Shown here in pieces: positions 21,435 through 32,400 of a DNA stretch of 64,000 nucleotides (position 1 is the stretch's first letter; every line of letters starts with the position of its first letter). The stretch comes from Spizellomyces punctatus DAOM BR117 (Eukaryota; Chytridiomycota; Chytridiomycetes; Spizellomycetales; Spizellomycetaceae). The DNA lies in contig NW_015971554.1 of the NCBI RefSeq assembly GCF_000182565.1, positions 225,912 to 289,911 of the forward strand, in the 5' to 3' direction. Position numbers and translations under genes: made by a program. The notes beneath the pieces are model-generated. The model saw only the letters and a list, made by a program, of their open reading frames with translations. It was not told where the DNA came from and searched no databases.

Positions 21435-23009
21435 ATGTACGGGTGGGCAGTATGGTTTCTTGTCGTGCTCGTGCTCGTGCAACATGTCGACGCGAGAAAC
21501 GTCCTGTCAATACCCCGCAATCCAAAGAGTCGAAAGGTTGGCATTGTCAGGTACGGCCGAGCAATTTGGAACTGTCACAATGGTGTCCGCAAGAGAGAAC
21601 GCTAACTCTTGGCTTGATTAGTCTGAACTTTCAGTTGAAGCAGAAAGCTCTGGACGCGAATGTGACTGGACAAACGACTGTTATTGCAGACAGCGTCTCC
21701 CACACGGTACGGTGTTGACGTCTTTCACTTTTCGTCAGCAAATCGTATCTGGGTCAATACAACTAAGTCGTTGCTTTACTACGTTCTATAGCTCATTACC
21801 ACCATTGGTGTTGGGACGCCTGCTCAAGTCATGGCAGTGCAAATTGACACTGGATCCAGCTTGTTTTGGCTGCGAAGCTCGAAATGTAGAGGCACAAGTT
21901 GCTCTGGGCAACCTGTCTATGATAATACAAAGAGCACGTCATATCTCCCTCCGGCACCGGCGACGGCATTGACAGGGCCACAAAGAAGGTCGATCGTATA
22001 TGGGGATAACACAAAAGTAGAATGTCAACTGGGAGCGGTACGGCATGCGCGAATATCTGGAGATTGAAATCGGTTGAGCTAACAAGATTGGATCTCGTGT
22101 AGGATACCGTTATGCTGGGAACCCTGGTTATACCCAATCAGACTCTCTGCGAAGCTGATGTGATCCAGACAACAACTGGATCCTCTGACGGATTGATCGG
22201 ATTAGGTCCCCCAGGAGCAGACAGTATGTGAAACACGTCTTTCCAAAATGCATGCTAAAGAATTCTTACCCACTTTTGCCTCTGGATACTCAGCCGCTAC
22301 GGACGTATTCAGGAACATGATAGCAAGCAAAACAATATCCAAGCCGGTTGCCAGCTTCTGGTACAACCAGTCCCGGCAGTTTTCCGACACAAATGCCGGG
22401 CAGATTACCTTTGGCGGCATGGATTCGAGCAAATTTACTGGAAGCTTTACTTGGTTTCCCATTCCAATCACGGGGCGCAATCACTGGTCAACTACCTTTG
22501 AGGGCATCACATTAGATTCTGCGCCATTAACACAAAACCGAACAGGAATGGCCATCTTTGATACTGGTACGACATTGGCCATAATACCATCGGACACACT
22601 ATCAGCTATTGTACTAGCCGCGAACGCCAAGCAACTCCCGAACCAGAGCCTATATGAAATCCCGTGTGACAAGGTCTCTCGTATACCACCCGTCACATTC
22701 CACATTGGCCAGAGGCGCATTACACTCTTTGCCGAACAACAAGTCTTTGTCGTCGATGGAACATGTTTCCTTATTTACGCGGCATCTACATCAAACCTTA
22801 ACGTGGATGTGATTCTCGGTGCCCTGTTTTTGAGACATTTTTATACCGTGTTTGATTTCGGGGCCTCCCGGACGGGTTTGGCGATTTCTGCAGGACAGGT
22901 TGCGAATTCGTTACGTCTTACTGGGAAGAGTGCGGGGAGCCGGGTTAATGTGGACGTCAGATGGGCTGTTGTATTGGGATGGATGGTGCTATCATCGTTG
23001 TTGATGTGA
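21435..23009 (+). CDS. Pepsin-like aspartic protease, probably GPI-anchored
   Basis: Five exons (21435-21550, 21622-21706, 21792-22037, 22103-22223, 22294-23009) give 427 residues. The start at 21435 yields a signal peptide (MYGWAVWFLVVLVLVQHVDA). A short propeptide precedes the first catalytic motif IDTGSS (D86). The flap is IVYGDNTK, and the second catalytic motif is IFDTGTT (D279). The C-terminus is a Ser/Gly spacer followed by a hydrophobic tail (WAVVLGWMVLSSLLM), as in GPI-anchored yapsin-type proteases. Intron 4 uses the acceptor at 22293. A nearer acceptor at 22260 would make an implausible 37-bp intron and a poorer alignment. It is expected to process proteins at the cell surface. Confidence 0.92.
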
Positions 23010-23400
23010 GCTTGGTTGCGTACCTTGGGCGTATATTAGGACGTTTTGTATACAAAGGAGGGTATTATCTTGTTGCTAAACTAGATATTTCGATAGATTT
23101 GTACATTTAGATGTTGTATACTAGTAGAGGCTGTCGGTATCGTTGTATTGGAGAATTGTGTTGTTATGGATGGGTTTATGGATAGGGTATATAGTACGGA
23201 TGGGATCTGGATGCCTTTTTTGTTTTTTTTTCAGATGAGATACAAAATAGAAAAAACTCGTTATCGGTCGTCCCAAGCAGGGATATGGACACTTCGACCA
23301 TTTGCATTCATATCTGTACGCTATGCCAGACAAGCCTCGCATTTCTCACAACAACAACAACAAGTTTCGTATGTAAAAAAAAAAAACCATCCCATCGTTA
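23010..23400. other. Intergenic between convergent genes
   Basis: No gene seen. It lies between the stop codons of the protease (+) and THI5-like gene (-). Confidence 0.4.
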
Positions 23401-24483
23401 TCAACGGGACACGATATCCTCTCCATCTTTGCCAACACCAACTCCATCCTCTTCTACAAGCACTTTTTCTTTCATATCCCCCAAATCTGGGACGAATTCA
23501 TTCGTATAATTAGGTTTGAATCCCTCTTGCACCACACCCAAATGTTTCGCATAGTTGGTCACTTTAGCCCAATCCCGATGAACATTTTCACCCGTCTTTG
23601 AAAAGTAGACTGCACTCCTCTCGTACATGCTGTGATTGACAGGAGAATCCATGGCGGGTTTCATTTCCACAAATAGTTTCCAGGCTTCTTTTGGGTTGGC
23701 TAGGATAAAGTCCATTGCTGAGCGAACGGCACGCATGAACCCTCGCACCTTTTCAGGATGATTTTTAATAAAAGTGTCGTTGGCAATGTAGAGGACGGAA
23801 CAGAAGCAGCAGCAACCGAGTTCTGCTAGTTCGTCGATCCGGAGCATACCGACGTTGGAAGGGGGGAGGCCGAGGCTGGCGGAATGGTGTTCGAGTTGTA
23901 CTTGTTGAATGTTTTCGAGGCCGATTCCTCCATCGATTTGGGAGTTGATGAGGGCGGATGTGACGTTCATTCCTACTCGAACAGCTATGGATTTTTGTGG
24001 TTTAGATATTTTTCTAAATGGGAGACAATGTTCAACCCCATTAAATTTTCCAAAATGTATATACCAACCAGTATAGTCTTGTTCACTCATTCCAAACCTC
24101 CTCATCAGTTCATCCACAATAACTTTCCCAAATTCACCAACATACCCAATCTTTTTTCCTTTCAAACTAGCGATATCCTCGCTAATCCGTCCCTGATGCT
24201 TCAAATAGACAATACCCGTAAAAGGCTCATCCAAGAGCGTACCCACACTAGTGACGCCGTATCCACGGGCTTTGGCGGCAATGGTATGAATCATGGCTTT
24301 ACAGCCCATATCAATCTTGCCGGACCCAATGAGTTCAGTGACATCGGAGGGGTCAGATGGTTCGAGGATGGCGAGTGTGAGGTTTTCGCGGGTGAAGAAA
24401 CCGAGTTTTTGGGCGAGGTAGATGGGGATGTGGTAAGGAGTGGGTGCCCAGTTGAGGAGGAAGGTGGTTTTTTGGGTGGACAT
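23401..24483 (-). CDS. THI5: 4-amino-5-hydroxymethyl-2-methylpyrimidine phosphate synthase (THI5/NMT1 family)
   Basis: Two exons (24483-24069 and 23984-23401) joined over an 84-bp in-frame intron give 332 residues, close to yeast Thi5. The intron interrupts DYT|AVRVGMNV. The diagnostic features are present: NWAPTPYHIP near the start, the KAMIHT motif with K62 and H66, and CCCFC at 196-200. In this family the enzyme makes the thiamine pyrimidine from PLP and its own active-site histidine (H66), so each molecule acts once. Iron is required. The C-terminus is an acidic Gly/Val-rich extension. A TATA-like element lies about 80-90 bp upstream of the start. Confidence 0.95.
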   Translation of the reverse strand: MSTQKTTFLLNWAPTPYHIPIYLAQKLGFFTRENLTLAILEPSDPSDVTELIGSGKIDMGCKAMIHTIAAKARGYGVTSVGTLLDEPFTGIVYLKHQGRISEDIASLKGKKIGYVGEFGKVIVDELMRRFGMSEQDYTGWYIHFGKFNGVEHCLPFRKISKPQKSIAVRVGMNVTSALINSQIDGGIGLENIQQVQLEHHSASLGLPPSNVGMLRIDELAELGCCCFCSVLYIANDTFIKNHPEKVRGFMRAVRSAMDFILANPKEAWKLFVEMKPAMDSPVNHSMYERSAVYFSKTGENVHRDWAKVTNYAKHLGVVQEGFKPNYTNEFVPDLGDMKEKVLVEEDGVGVGKDGEDIVSR

Positions 24484-25552
24484 TTTGTTCTGTTTTTGTT
24501 TTTGGTTGGGTTTTTTTACGGTTTGGGGTTTTGTGTGGAGGGGTGAGAGCTCAACTGCCCTTATTTTTATAGTAGACCCAAAACCTGCACACTAGGAACC
24601 TTTCTCCATTACGCCCATCCAAACCCCCCGGCATCTTATCAACCTTCCGCCTACATTTAGATGTGGGGGCTCAACTCCATCCCCCCATGCCCATCCCCCC
24701 ATCTTTGGTATTTCATGGATGGGCGTTCACCCATTAAACCAAGTTTTTTTTTTTGAAAAAATGGTTTACGAGGTTCTTTGGGCGGGGCGGGGCGCTGACT
24801 TTGCGATTCCCCTTACCCAATAAAAAAGGGTACTTTTGTCATGTCGCGCGTTTCTTTGGTCGTTTTGTTGGGTCGTGTGTGCAGGAGTAAGTGTGTCCTT
24901 GAAAGTGTTTTGTTTGCGGGCGTTTCTTTTTGATGATGGGCGTTTTTGAACAGGGTTGGGCGTTCTCGTCTTTAAGCAAATGGGCGTCCTTTGGGGCGTA
25001 GCTCCTTTATTTTGTTGAACACGCGCGGTTGGATGTGAAGTGTTTGCGGTTTTGTCGTCGTTTTTGTCGTCCGTCGTCGGCGTTTGTGGGGGGGCGTTCA
25101 TGACGACGAATTCAAAAAAGATCTTGATGGTTTTTCTTTTAAAAGTGTGTTGGTTCACAAAGGCCAGTCGAGCATTTATCCACCGATTGACAACCCGATA
25201 AACTTGCTCGATTTCGCGACATTGGGTGAACTGGTAATTCATATCAGCTTTAGGTCTGTGAGGGTACCAAGCCCTTTGTAGATGCCCTTGAGGCTTCAAA
25301 AGGCAGCGATGCACTGTTGCGATGCAGGGCAGGGCGTATGTGAGTGGGCAGATGTGTCGACAGTGTGCTCAGCACAACGATTCATGGCATACAGACTAAA
25401 TTGCTACACAAGATGTAAGTCATGTCAATGTATTTCAATATCGGATATGCACAAGGGTATATGGACAAAAAAATGCAGTGTTTCTAATCCGTAATAGAAA
25501 CCTCCCCTCCCCCATCGCAAAAAAAATATATAAATATTCCACTGCCAATGTT
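24484..25552. other. Intergenic with spaced GGGCGT repeats
   Basis: It holds seven plus-strand GGGCGT copies, at 24721, 24918, 24938, 24958, 24982, 24994 and 25092. An open frame of 182 codons exists on the minus strand (24766-25314), but its Thr/Pro/Lys/Asn-rich composition looks like translated repeat DNA. Confidence 0.5.
24562..24572 (-). promoter_or_regulatory. Possible TATA box of the THI5-like gene
   Basis: Minus-strand CTATAAAAATA about 80-90 bp upstream of the start codon. Position and sequence fit a TATA element. There is no functional evidence. Confidence 0.4.
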
Positions 25553-28500
25553 TTACCACTCCAACTCTTTCTTTCCACATCCTGTCGCACATCCCGAATT
25601 CACAATTTCAATTCCACCGTCCGCCTTCACGTCATCCCCTTCTCGAATCATCCATAATCCTGTTCCAAGCTCTGCATCGAGAGTCTCTACAGAGGGTAAG
25701 AGCAACCACACGCCCTTGTCGTCTGCCTTGACAGAAAAGGTGCGAACCGAGTAGTCTTCACCCGAGAGACATGAGCCGTCAACGAGAGAAAAGTTTTTCT
25801 TGTGATTTGGGCAGGAGATTTTTGGGATGGACTTTTGGGTGCCGGTTAGGGATCCAGATAGGACAAAGGCACGCTTGTGTGGACACATCTAAGAAGCAAA
25901 AAGTGTTTTTACAATGTGAGCTTGATTTGAAGCCATTTTAACATTTATAGGGAAACCACCTACGTTTTGAGTAGCAAACCACTTTGTCTCGCCATCGATT
26001 TCCATCCTAAAGACGGCCAATTGGGTCTGCCCGTATTTGACGGTCGCACCGCCTTCTTCAGGAAAGTCTGTCACCGAACCCACACGGATCCACTCCTCTT
26101 CTTTACTAACGGTCGGCTGGGCTGGCTTGGTGAAAACCGGAAGAGGTAACTTTTCAACCTTTTTGGGCCAATTGGCCGGTCGTCGTTGTCCTCGCTCAGT
26201 TATGGTGTCAATGACAACTTCGTTTTCGGGCGTGTTGACGAATTGAGCAAATTCCGCTCGGCGAACAGGATCCTCGACGACTGTTTTCCATTCACTTTTT
26301 AAAAAATTAATCAGTTTCGGGCCTTTTGGAACCAAAATTCCTAGACTTGCCCGATACTCACCATTGATACGTATCAACCAAGTACTGCATCTGCATCTCC
26401 AATTCCTCCCCAATGCCCAAACGATCATCCACGACCACACTCCTCAGATAATCAATACCTCCTTCCAGCTTCTCCAACCACCTTGCAGTCCGCTGCAACC
26501 GATCCGCGGTAGTTATATAAAACATCAAGAAGCGGTCCAGATATTTGATCACCATCTCCTCGCTAACATCGCCGGCGAGGAGGACAGCATGTTTGGGACT
26601 CGACCCGCCGTTTCCGCACACGTAGAGGTTGTACCCCTTGTCAGTGGCAATCAGACCAAAATCTTTCGATTGCGCTTCAGCGCATTCGCGAATGCAGCCT
26701 GATACACCGCCCTTGAGTTTGTGTGGTGATCGGATTCCCTTGTATCTGTTTTCGACGCGAACGGCGAGACCCACAGAGTCGCCTATTCCATATCGACACC
26801 ACGTGCTTCCGACGCAACTCTTGACCGTTCGGAGAGCTTTGCCATATGCATGGCCGGATTCAAACCCAGCCTTGACTAGCTCTTCCCAGATGGAGGGCAG
26901 GAGATGTTTGGGTGCGCCAAAAAGATCGATACGCTGCCCTCCAGTGATCTTGGTGTAGAGACCGTATTTGGATGCGACAGCGCCAATGACAGAGAGTTTG
27001 TCTGGTGTAATTTCTCCTCCTGGGATTCGGGGGACAACAGAGTAAGATCCACCGCGCTGGATGTTGGCGAGGTATCGATCATTTGTGTCCTGGAGGGGAG
27101 CATGCGGCTTGACGAGGATATGGTCGTTCCAGAGCGAGGCAAAGATGGATGCAAACGTGGGTTTGCAAATCTCACAACCATTCCCACCAGTTCCACAGGA
27201 CCGCATAGCTTCTTTGAATGTTCTAATCTTTCTGACCTTTACAATGTCAAACAACTCTCGTCGTGAATACTTGAAATGCTCACACAAAAACACTTCAACA
27301 ACTTTTCCGCTCTTTTTCATTTCAGCGTTGAAAATGTCTGTGACGAGGGGGAGACATCCTCCACACCCGGTACCCGCCTTGGTGCAGGTCTTGACGTCCG
27401 CAATAGAGCAACACCCCTTCTTCGAGACGGCATCAGCAATATCCTTTTTCAAAACGTTATTGCAGGAGCAGACTTGGGCATCGTCGGGAAGGTCATCGTT
27501 GGATTCGTCAGCCTTTTTGCCAAGGATCAGTTCACCAGGAGGTGATGGGAGGACTTTTCCCGATTTGGAGAACGAGAGGAAGCGGGTGTAATCCGACGTA
27601 TCACCTACGAGGATACCACCGAGAAGTTTTGTGCCGTCCTTGGTAAACAACAGGCGTTTGTAAATTCCGGCAAATGGATCCCGGTAAACGAGAGGAGAAC
27701 AAATTTCGGGGTCGGCAAAGTAATCGCCAAAACTTGCTACATGGACGCCTAAAAGTTTGAGTTTGGTAGACATGTCCGCTCCGGTGAACGTGCGTTGAGG
27801 TCCATTGACGAGATTGATGGCGACCGTTTCGGCCATTTCGTATCCTGGTGCGACAAGTCCGTAGACCATTCCGCCGTGCACAACGCATTCCTAAAAGCAA
27901 TAAGACAACATTAGTCATTTTACACCATCTCGAAATTGTACCGATTGAAAGCAGATACTCACGCCAATAGCCCAAACCCCTTCTGCGCTGGTCTTTAATT
28001 CATCATCTACAAGGACACCTCCTCTCGGATGTGTCAGAATCCCGCTCGCTTTTGCCAACTCATCTCTTGGCTTAATGCCAGCCGCAACCACCACGACATC
28101 GGCATCGACTCTCTCCTCATCATCGACAATCACCTGCGTGACACTGTCCAGCTCTTGACCATTGACATCTTGTCCGACAAATCGTCGAATATTGGCATTC
28201 ACACGGCACATGACGCCGATCTTGCTCATTTCATTTTGCAACAGTTGGGCACCTTCCATATCCAATTGCCTGTTCAATAGGCACGGGTTCCGTTCGATGA
28301 CGGTTGTTTTTAGACCAAGATCCACACATGCCTTGGCGGCTTCAAGTCCCAACAGCCCTCCTCCAATCACCACTCCCGCCTTTTTGTCTTTGGCGGATGC
28401 AACAATGAGTTCCAAATCCTTGACTGTTCGATAGACATGGACGCCTTTTAGCTCTTTTCCGATAATTGGCGGCATGAAGGCTTCTGATCCCGTTGCCAAG

Positions 28501-28902
28501 ATGCAGTGATCGTAGGGTACGCTCATCCCGTTTTCGCCCGTCACAATCTTGGCCGTGGTGTCAATGTGAGTGGCTTTGGACATGATGATGGTAATGTTTT
28601 GAGCAGTGTACCACTCGGGATGTTGGATAATGAGCGTTTTCACCGCCCGATGCGTAAACCATGATGTGAGGTTGACTAGAAAGAAAGTAAGTTTTCCATC
28701 TCGCCCAATCATAAAGGAGAGAAAGCTTACCCCGATTGTACGCAACCACATCTTCTTCACAAAATATATGGAGCTCAAACCGCCTGTCCACATCCAATTC
28801 AATCAGCTTTTCGCAGAATCGGAGTCCAACCATGCCCAAGCCACAAACGACGACGCGTTCGCGGACGGGATAGGAAGCGTACTCGGCAACCGACGGTGGC
28901 AT
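25553..28902 (-). CDS. niiA: Assimilatory NAD(P)H nitrite reductase
   Basis: Five exons (28902-28731, 28675-27963, 27890-26362, 26294-25964, 25888-25553) give 1026 residues. Order of domains: FAD-binding (GLGMVGLRF near 21-29) and NAD(P)H-binding (VVIGGGLLGLEAA); two BFD-type [2Fe-2S] segments (CSCNNV..CTKAGTGCGGC and CGTGGNGCEIC); the siroheme and [4Fe-4S] core with CVGSTWCRYG and VSGCIRECAEA; and a C-terminal Rieske-like module (CPHKRAF, CPNHKKNF). It reduces nitrite to ammonium in nitrate assimilation. The fused Rieske tail is the fungal arrangement. No nitrate reductase or nitrate transporter gene lies in this window. The upstream region carries clustered GATA sites. Confidence 0.97.
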
Positions 28903-29071
28903 TTTGGAAAGAGCAGATTTCCAACAATGGCTGTTCTTGACCAGTAAAGAATTAAAAGAAAAAGACGTGTGGAAAATGCAATGGAACTGTCGCTGGTGGG
29001 GGACAAAAGATCAATCTGCACTTTATATATGCGTCGTATATGCATGTATCCCCCTTCCATTTCCCCATATC

Positions 29072-29254
29072 TTATCTTACAAGACAAAACACAGCAACCA
29101 TTCAAAGCATCTTATCTGCCATCGTAAAACCCGCTGATAAAAAACGCTCCCAACCCCGCCATCCTCGCTGTCTCCCAGAGATAACGTCTCCCTCTCGAGA
29201 TAACTAGAAGATAAACAAGACTTATCTGTCACGTGGCTTTGGAACATTCACGTG
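29072..29254. promoter_or_regulatory. Cluster of nitrogen GATA-factor (HGATAR) sites upstream of nitrite reductase
   Basis: Seven HGATAR sites (AGATAA, TTATCT or TGATAA) lie at 29072, 29112, 29135, 29179, 29198, 29209 and 29222, all within 156 bp and 170-325 bp upstream of the nitrite reductase start. Two CACGTG palindromes follow at 29230 and 29249. In ascomycetes, AreA/NIT2-type GATA activators bind such clusters in nitrate-assimilation promoters. Only the nitrite reductase starts beside this region, because the neighbour ends at 29420. Regulation is inferred. Confidence 0.7.
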
Positions 29255-29419
29255 CTGTCACGAGGCTCTCATCTACTGTACTCGGGATGCTTGCACAGAT
29301 GGATACTATCAACCCTTTTACAAAAGACTATTCACAAATAATTGTCCCTTCTCCCTCACTCTCCATAAAAAGAATAAAAAAGAAATATACACATCAAAAT
29401 CAAACCAACTAACAAAGCA

Positions 29420-32400
29420 TCACACTGAATCCTTGAACCCAAACAAGGCTCTCAGATCATTCAACCTCCGCTGCTGCATCTCCTCCTTGTCCTTTGCACT
29501 CGTACCCTTGCGCCGTCCCTTCTTTCCAGCCTCAACAACACCTTCCTCCCCAATCGTCCGCTCTCGGAACGCGGTAGCCACCAGTTCCCGTTTCTTTCGT
29601 TTGAGCGCTTCAATGACTTCCTCAATCGTGCCTTCCACCACAAATCGAATCACGTGTACTTCACGGGTTTGTCCCATGCGGTGGACACGGTCTTGGGCTT
29701 GGTCTTCGACTGCGGGGTTCCAGTACGGTTCCAGAATGTACACACGAGAGGCTGATGTGAGATTGAGGCCTACTCCGCCTGCTTTGAGAGAGACGAGCAT
29801 GACGGTCACAGAGGGATCCGTCTTGAAGCTTTCCATCGCGTCTGTCCGGTCCTGCCGCGACATTTTCCCATCCAGTCGAACAAACCCAAATCCATACGTT
29901 CGCAGTGAGGGCTCCAAAAGGTCGAGCATGTTGGTCCATTGGGAAAATACAACGGCTTTGATAGGTGCTTCTCCCCTTTGAGTATACTCTGACCGTACTT
30001 GGATCAAATCACTCAACAGTGTGCGGACTTTGGTACTCATGCCTGGCGGAGAGCTCTCTCCAGGGGCATTGTGATGGGCTGCTGCAACAGCTGCTGCAAA
30101 GGCGTCATCGATCCCTTGTGCCTGTATAAGCTAGTCAGATATGGTTTACATGTTTTACAGAAAAAGAATACAAACTCACCGCGTCAATATCCTTGATTTC
30201 TTTCAAATCCGCTTTTCCTAATCGAGATTGGCACATGGGACACGCCATCCCTTCTTTTCCTTCCCCAAGAACGGCACGCACACATTCATTACAAAACCTA
30301 GCCAACCGGACATTAGACTCCATCTTGACAAGTAACCCTAGTCTGAACAACTTACATGTGCCCACACCGCGATACGACAACCGTCCTTTCACCACCACCG
30401 TCAACCGACAGGGAACACACACAGCACTTGTCATCACCCGCGTCTCGAAGGAGTGACAATAGATGCGCCGCCCTTTCGGATGTTAGGACAGGCATATCCT
30501 CGCCTTTTTCCATTTCTCCAATCGTCTCGCCTGGTCAAGCGACTAAGGCTTGAGCATTCCATTCAAAAGGTCACACAAATACAATTCAAGAACCTACCAA
30601 CGTCCCCTTGATCGCGGTACAAGGCTGGATGCGTCACAACTTGTCTCAGCCGCAGCAAAAGCTCCAAGAGTGTAGCGTAATGCTTAAACACCCGACCTGA
30701 ATCGTCCAATTCCTGAAAAACGTTACGCGCCCGCTCATAGACCCGGTCATAGAGTGCTTGTTCGGATGCGTCAAGGGTGAGTTTGAAGACGGAAATGTTC
30801 TTTGGTGGGAGAGACAAAATAGGTTTGCCATCAATCATTTGATGTTTGGTTCGACGAAGAGTGATGAGTTTCATGACCGTCTTGTAGACAGAGATGGATC
30901 ATGTGTGCGTGAGATAGTGCGGCATGTAGTACTCTACGATCGTGGCGGGACCTCACCTGTAACCGCGAGACAGCAACCTCGGATCGATTTTTCAGAGGCT
31001 TCATGATGAAATGACTAAAGTCCCTCCAATGGTTGAACGGCTCCAATCCCAAGAATCTCAACAAGCTAAACAAGTCTACACAAGAGATAGTATAAGGGTC
31101 TGCATCTAACCAGAGGACGGTTTGAGCATTACACGTACCGTCGATCTTATTATGAATCGGTGTTCCCCTGCAACACAATAAAAGCAAGGATATCAGCAAA
31201 TGGACGCCCGAGTACAATCATAGCATCAAGACACTCACGTCAGGCACCAACGTCTTTCAGCTCTCAGGGCACATGCAGCCTTCGCTTGATGCGTACTCCG
31301 TTCTTTGATCACATGAGCCTCATCCTGACAAAGGATTGTACAATGAGTAGAACGTCTCACTTGATCGAATGCATCCCTCCACGCACCAAGACAATACGTA
31401 ACCAATAAACAGACTGCAAGGGAGACTGCGGAGACTGGGGAGCAGACGAATCGACTTGCTTTGATCGAGCTTTCTGGTTCTATGTACAAATACATCGAAA
31501 TTTAACACTGCTGCGGCGCTAAAGTGCCAGGATAACTTTTGGTCAACAAACCTTTCCGTACTCCAGTGACAGCACATTATACGTAGTGAGAACCACGTCC
31601 TAATAGACACGAACCAAAGAATTAGCGCCAAATTCACGAATCCTCACCCATAATACGCAAGGAGATCATACATAATTGGCCAACACCGTAGGATCTTGGC
31701 ACCGATTTGGACCGTGATATACGTAGATTTTAACAGCACCTTCCTTCACATGGGATCCAAACTGCTCTTCCCAGTTCGCTACAGTACTCAAAGGGCAGAC
31801 GATCAATGTTGCACGAGATGGAATTTCTCCTCCTACGGGTGGTGGGGATGGGGGTGGGACTTGACGGCCAGGGAGGAATGGGTACGGGTCGGGTGTGCGC
31901 TGATTTCGATGTTGGAGTTGCTCGTAGCGAACAGGTTGAGATGGTTGATTTATAAGTATTAGGGAAATCAGTTCGATTGTTTTGCCGAGTCCCATGTCAT
32001 CTGTGTTTTTTTTTTAAAACGGACTCAGATACCGATGACCAACATTAACATGACGAAATTTCACTGCATACCTGCTAATATACCGCCCAATGCTTGAGCC
32101 GGCTCCACGTGCACAGCGTCACCCGTAACTGTATTCCGATATTTCCCGTTTTCATAGGCCCACAACGACCGTGATCGCTGAGACAAGTCCCGAAAGTCGA
32201 CACGGCGCTCACGCTCAAGCATAAAGTGAAGAGCTTGCTTCTGATGCTTGTATAACGGAGTCAATAATCGTTTATCGGGTTCAGCCTCGGGGAGATCCTC
32301 GGCTGCCGTAAGGGACATGTAAACGGCATCAATTTGACTTTTGACGTCGTCATTTGTGGCTTGCGCTACTCGTTCGGGTCGGTACAAGGCACAAGGGAGA

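Noticed and set aside
22224-22260. 37-bp intron in the aspartic protease
   Set aside because: Too short for this genome. The acceptor at 22293 gives a 70-bp intron and a protease sequence that aligns better.
24766-25314. 182-codon open frame on the minus strand
   Set aside because: Composition is Thr/Pro/Lys/Asn-rich and tracks a GGGCGT-repeat region. No conserved pattern, good start or splice partner.
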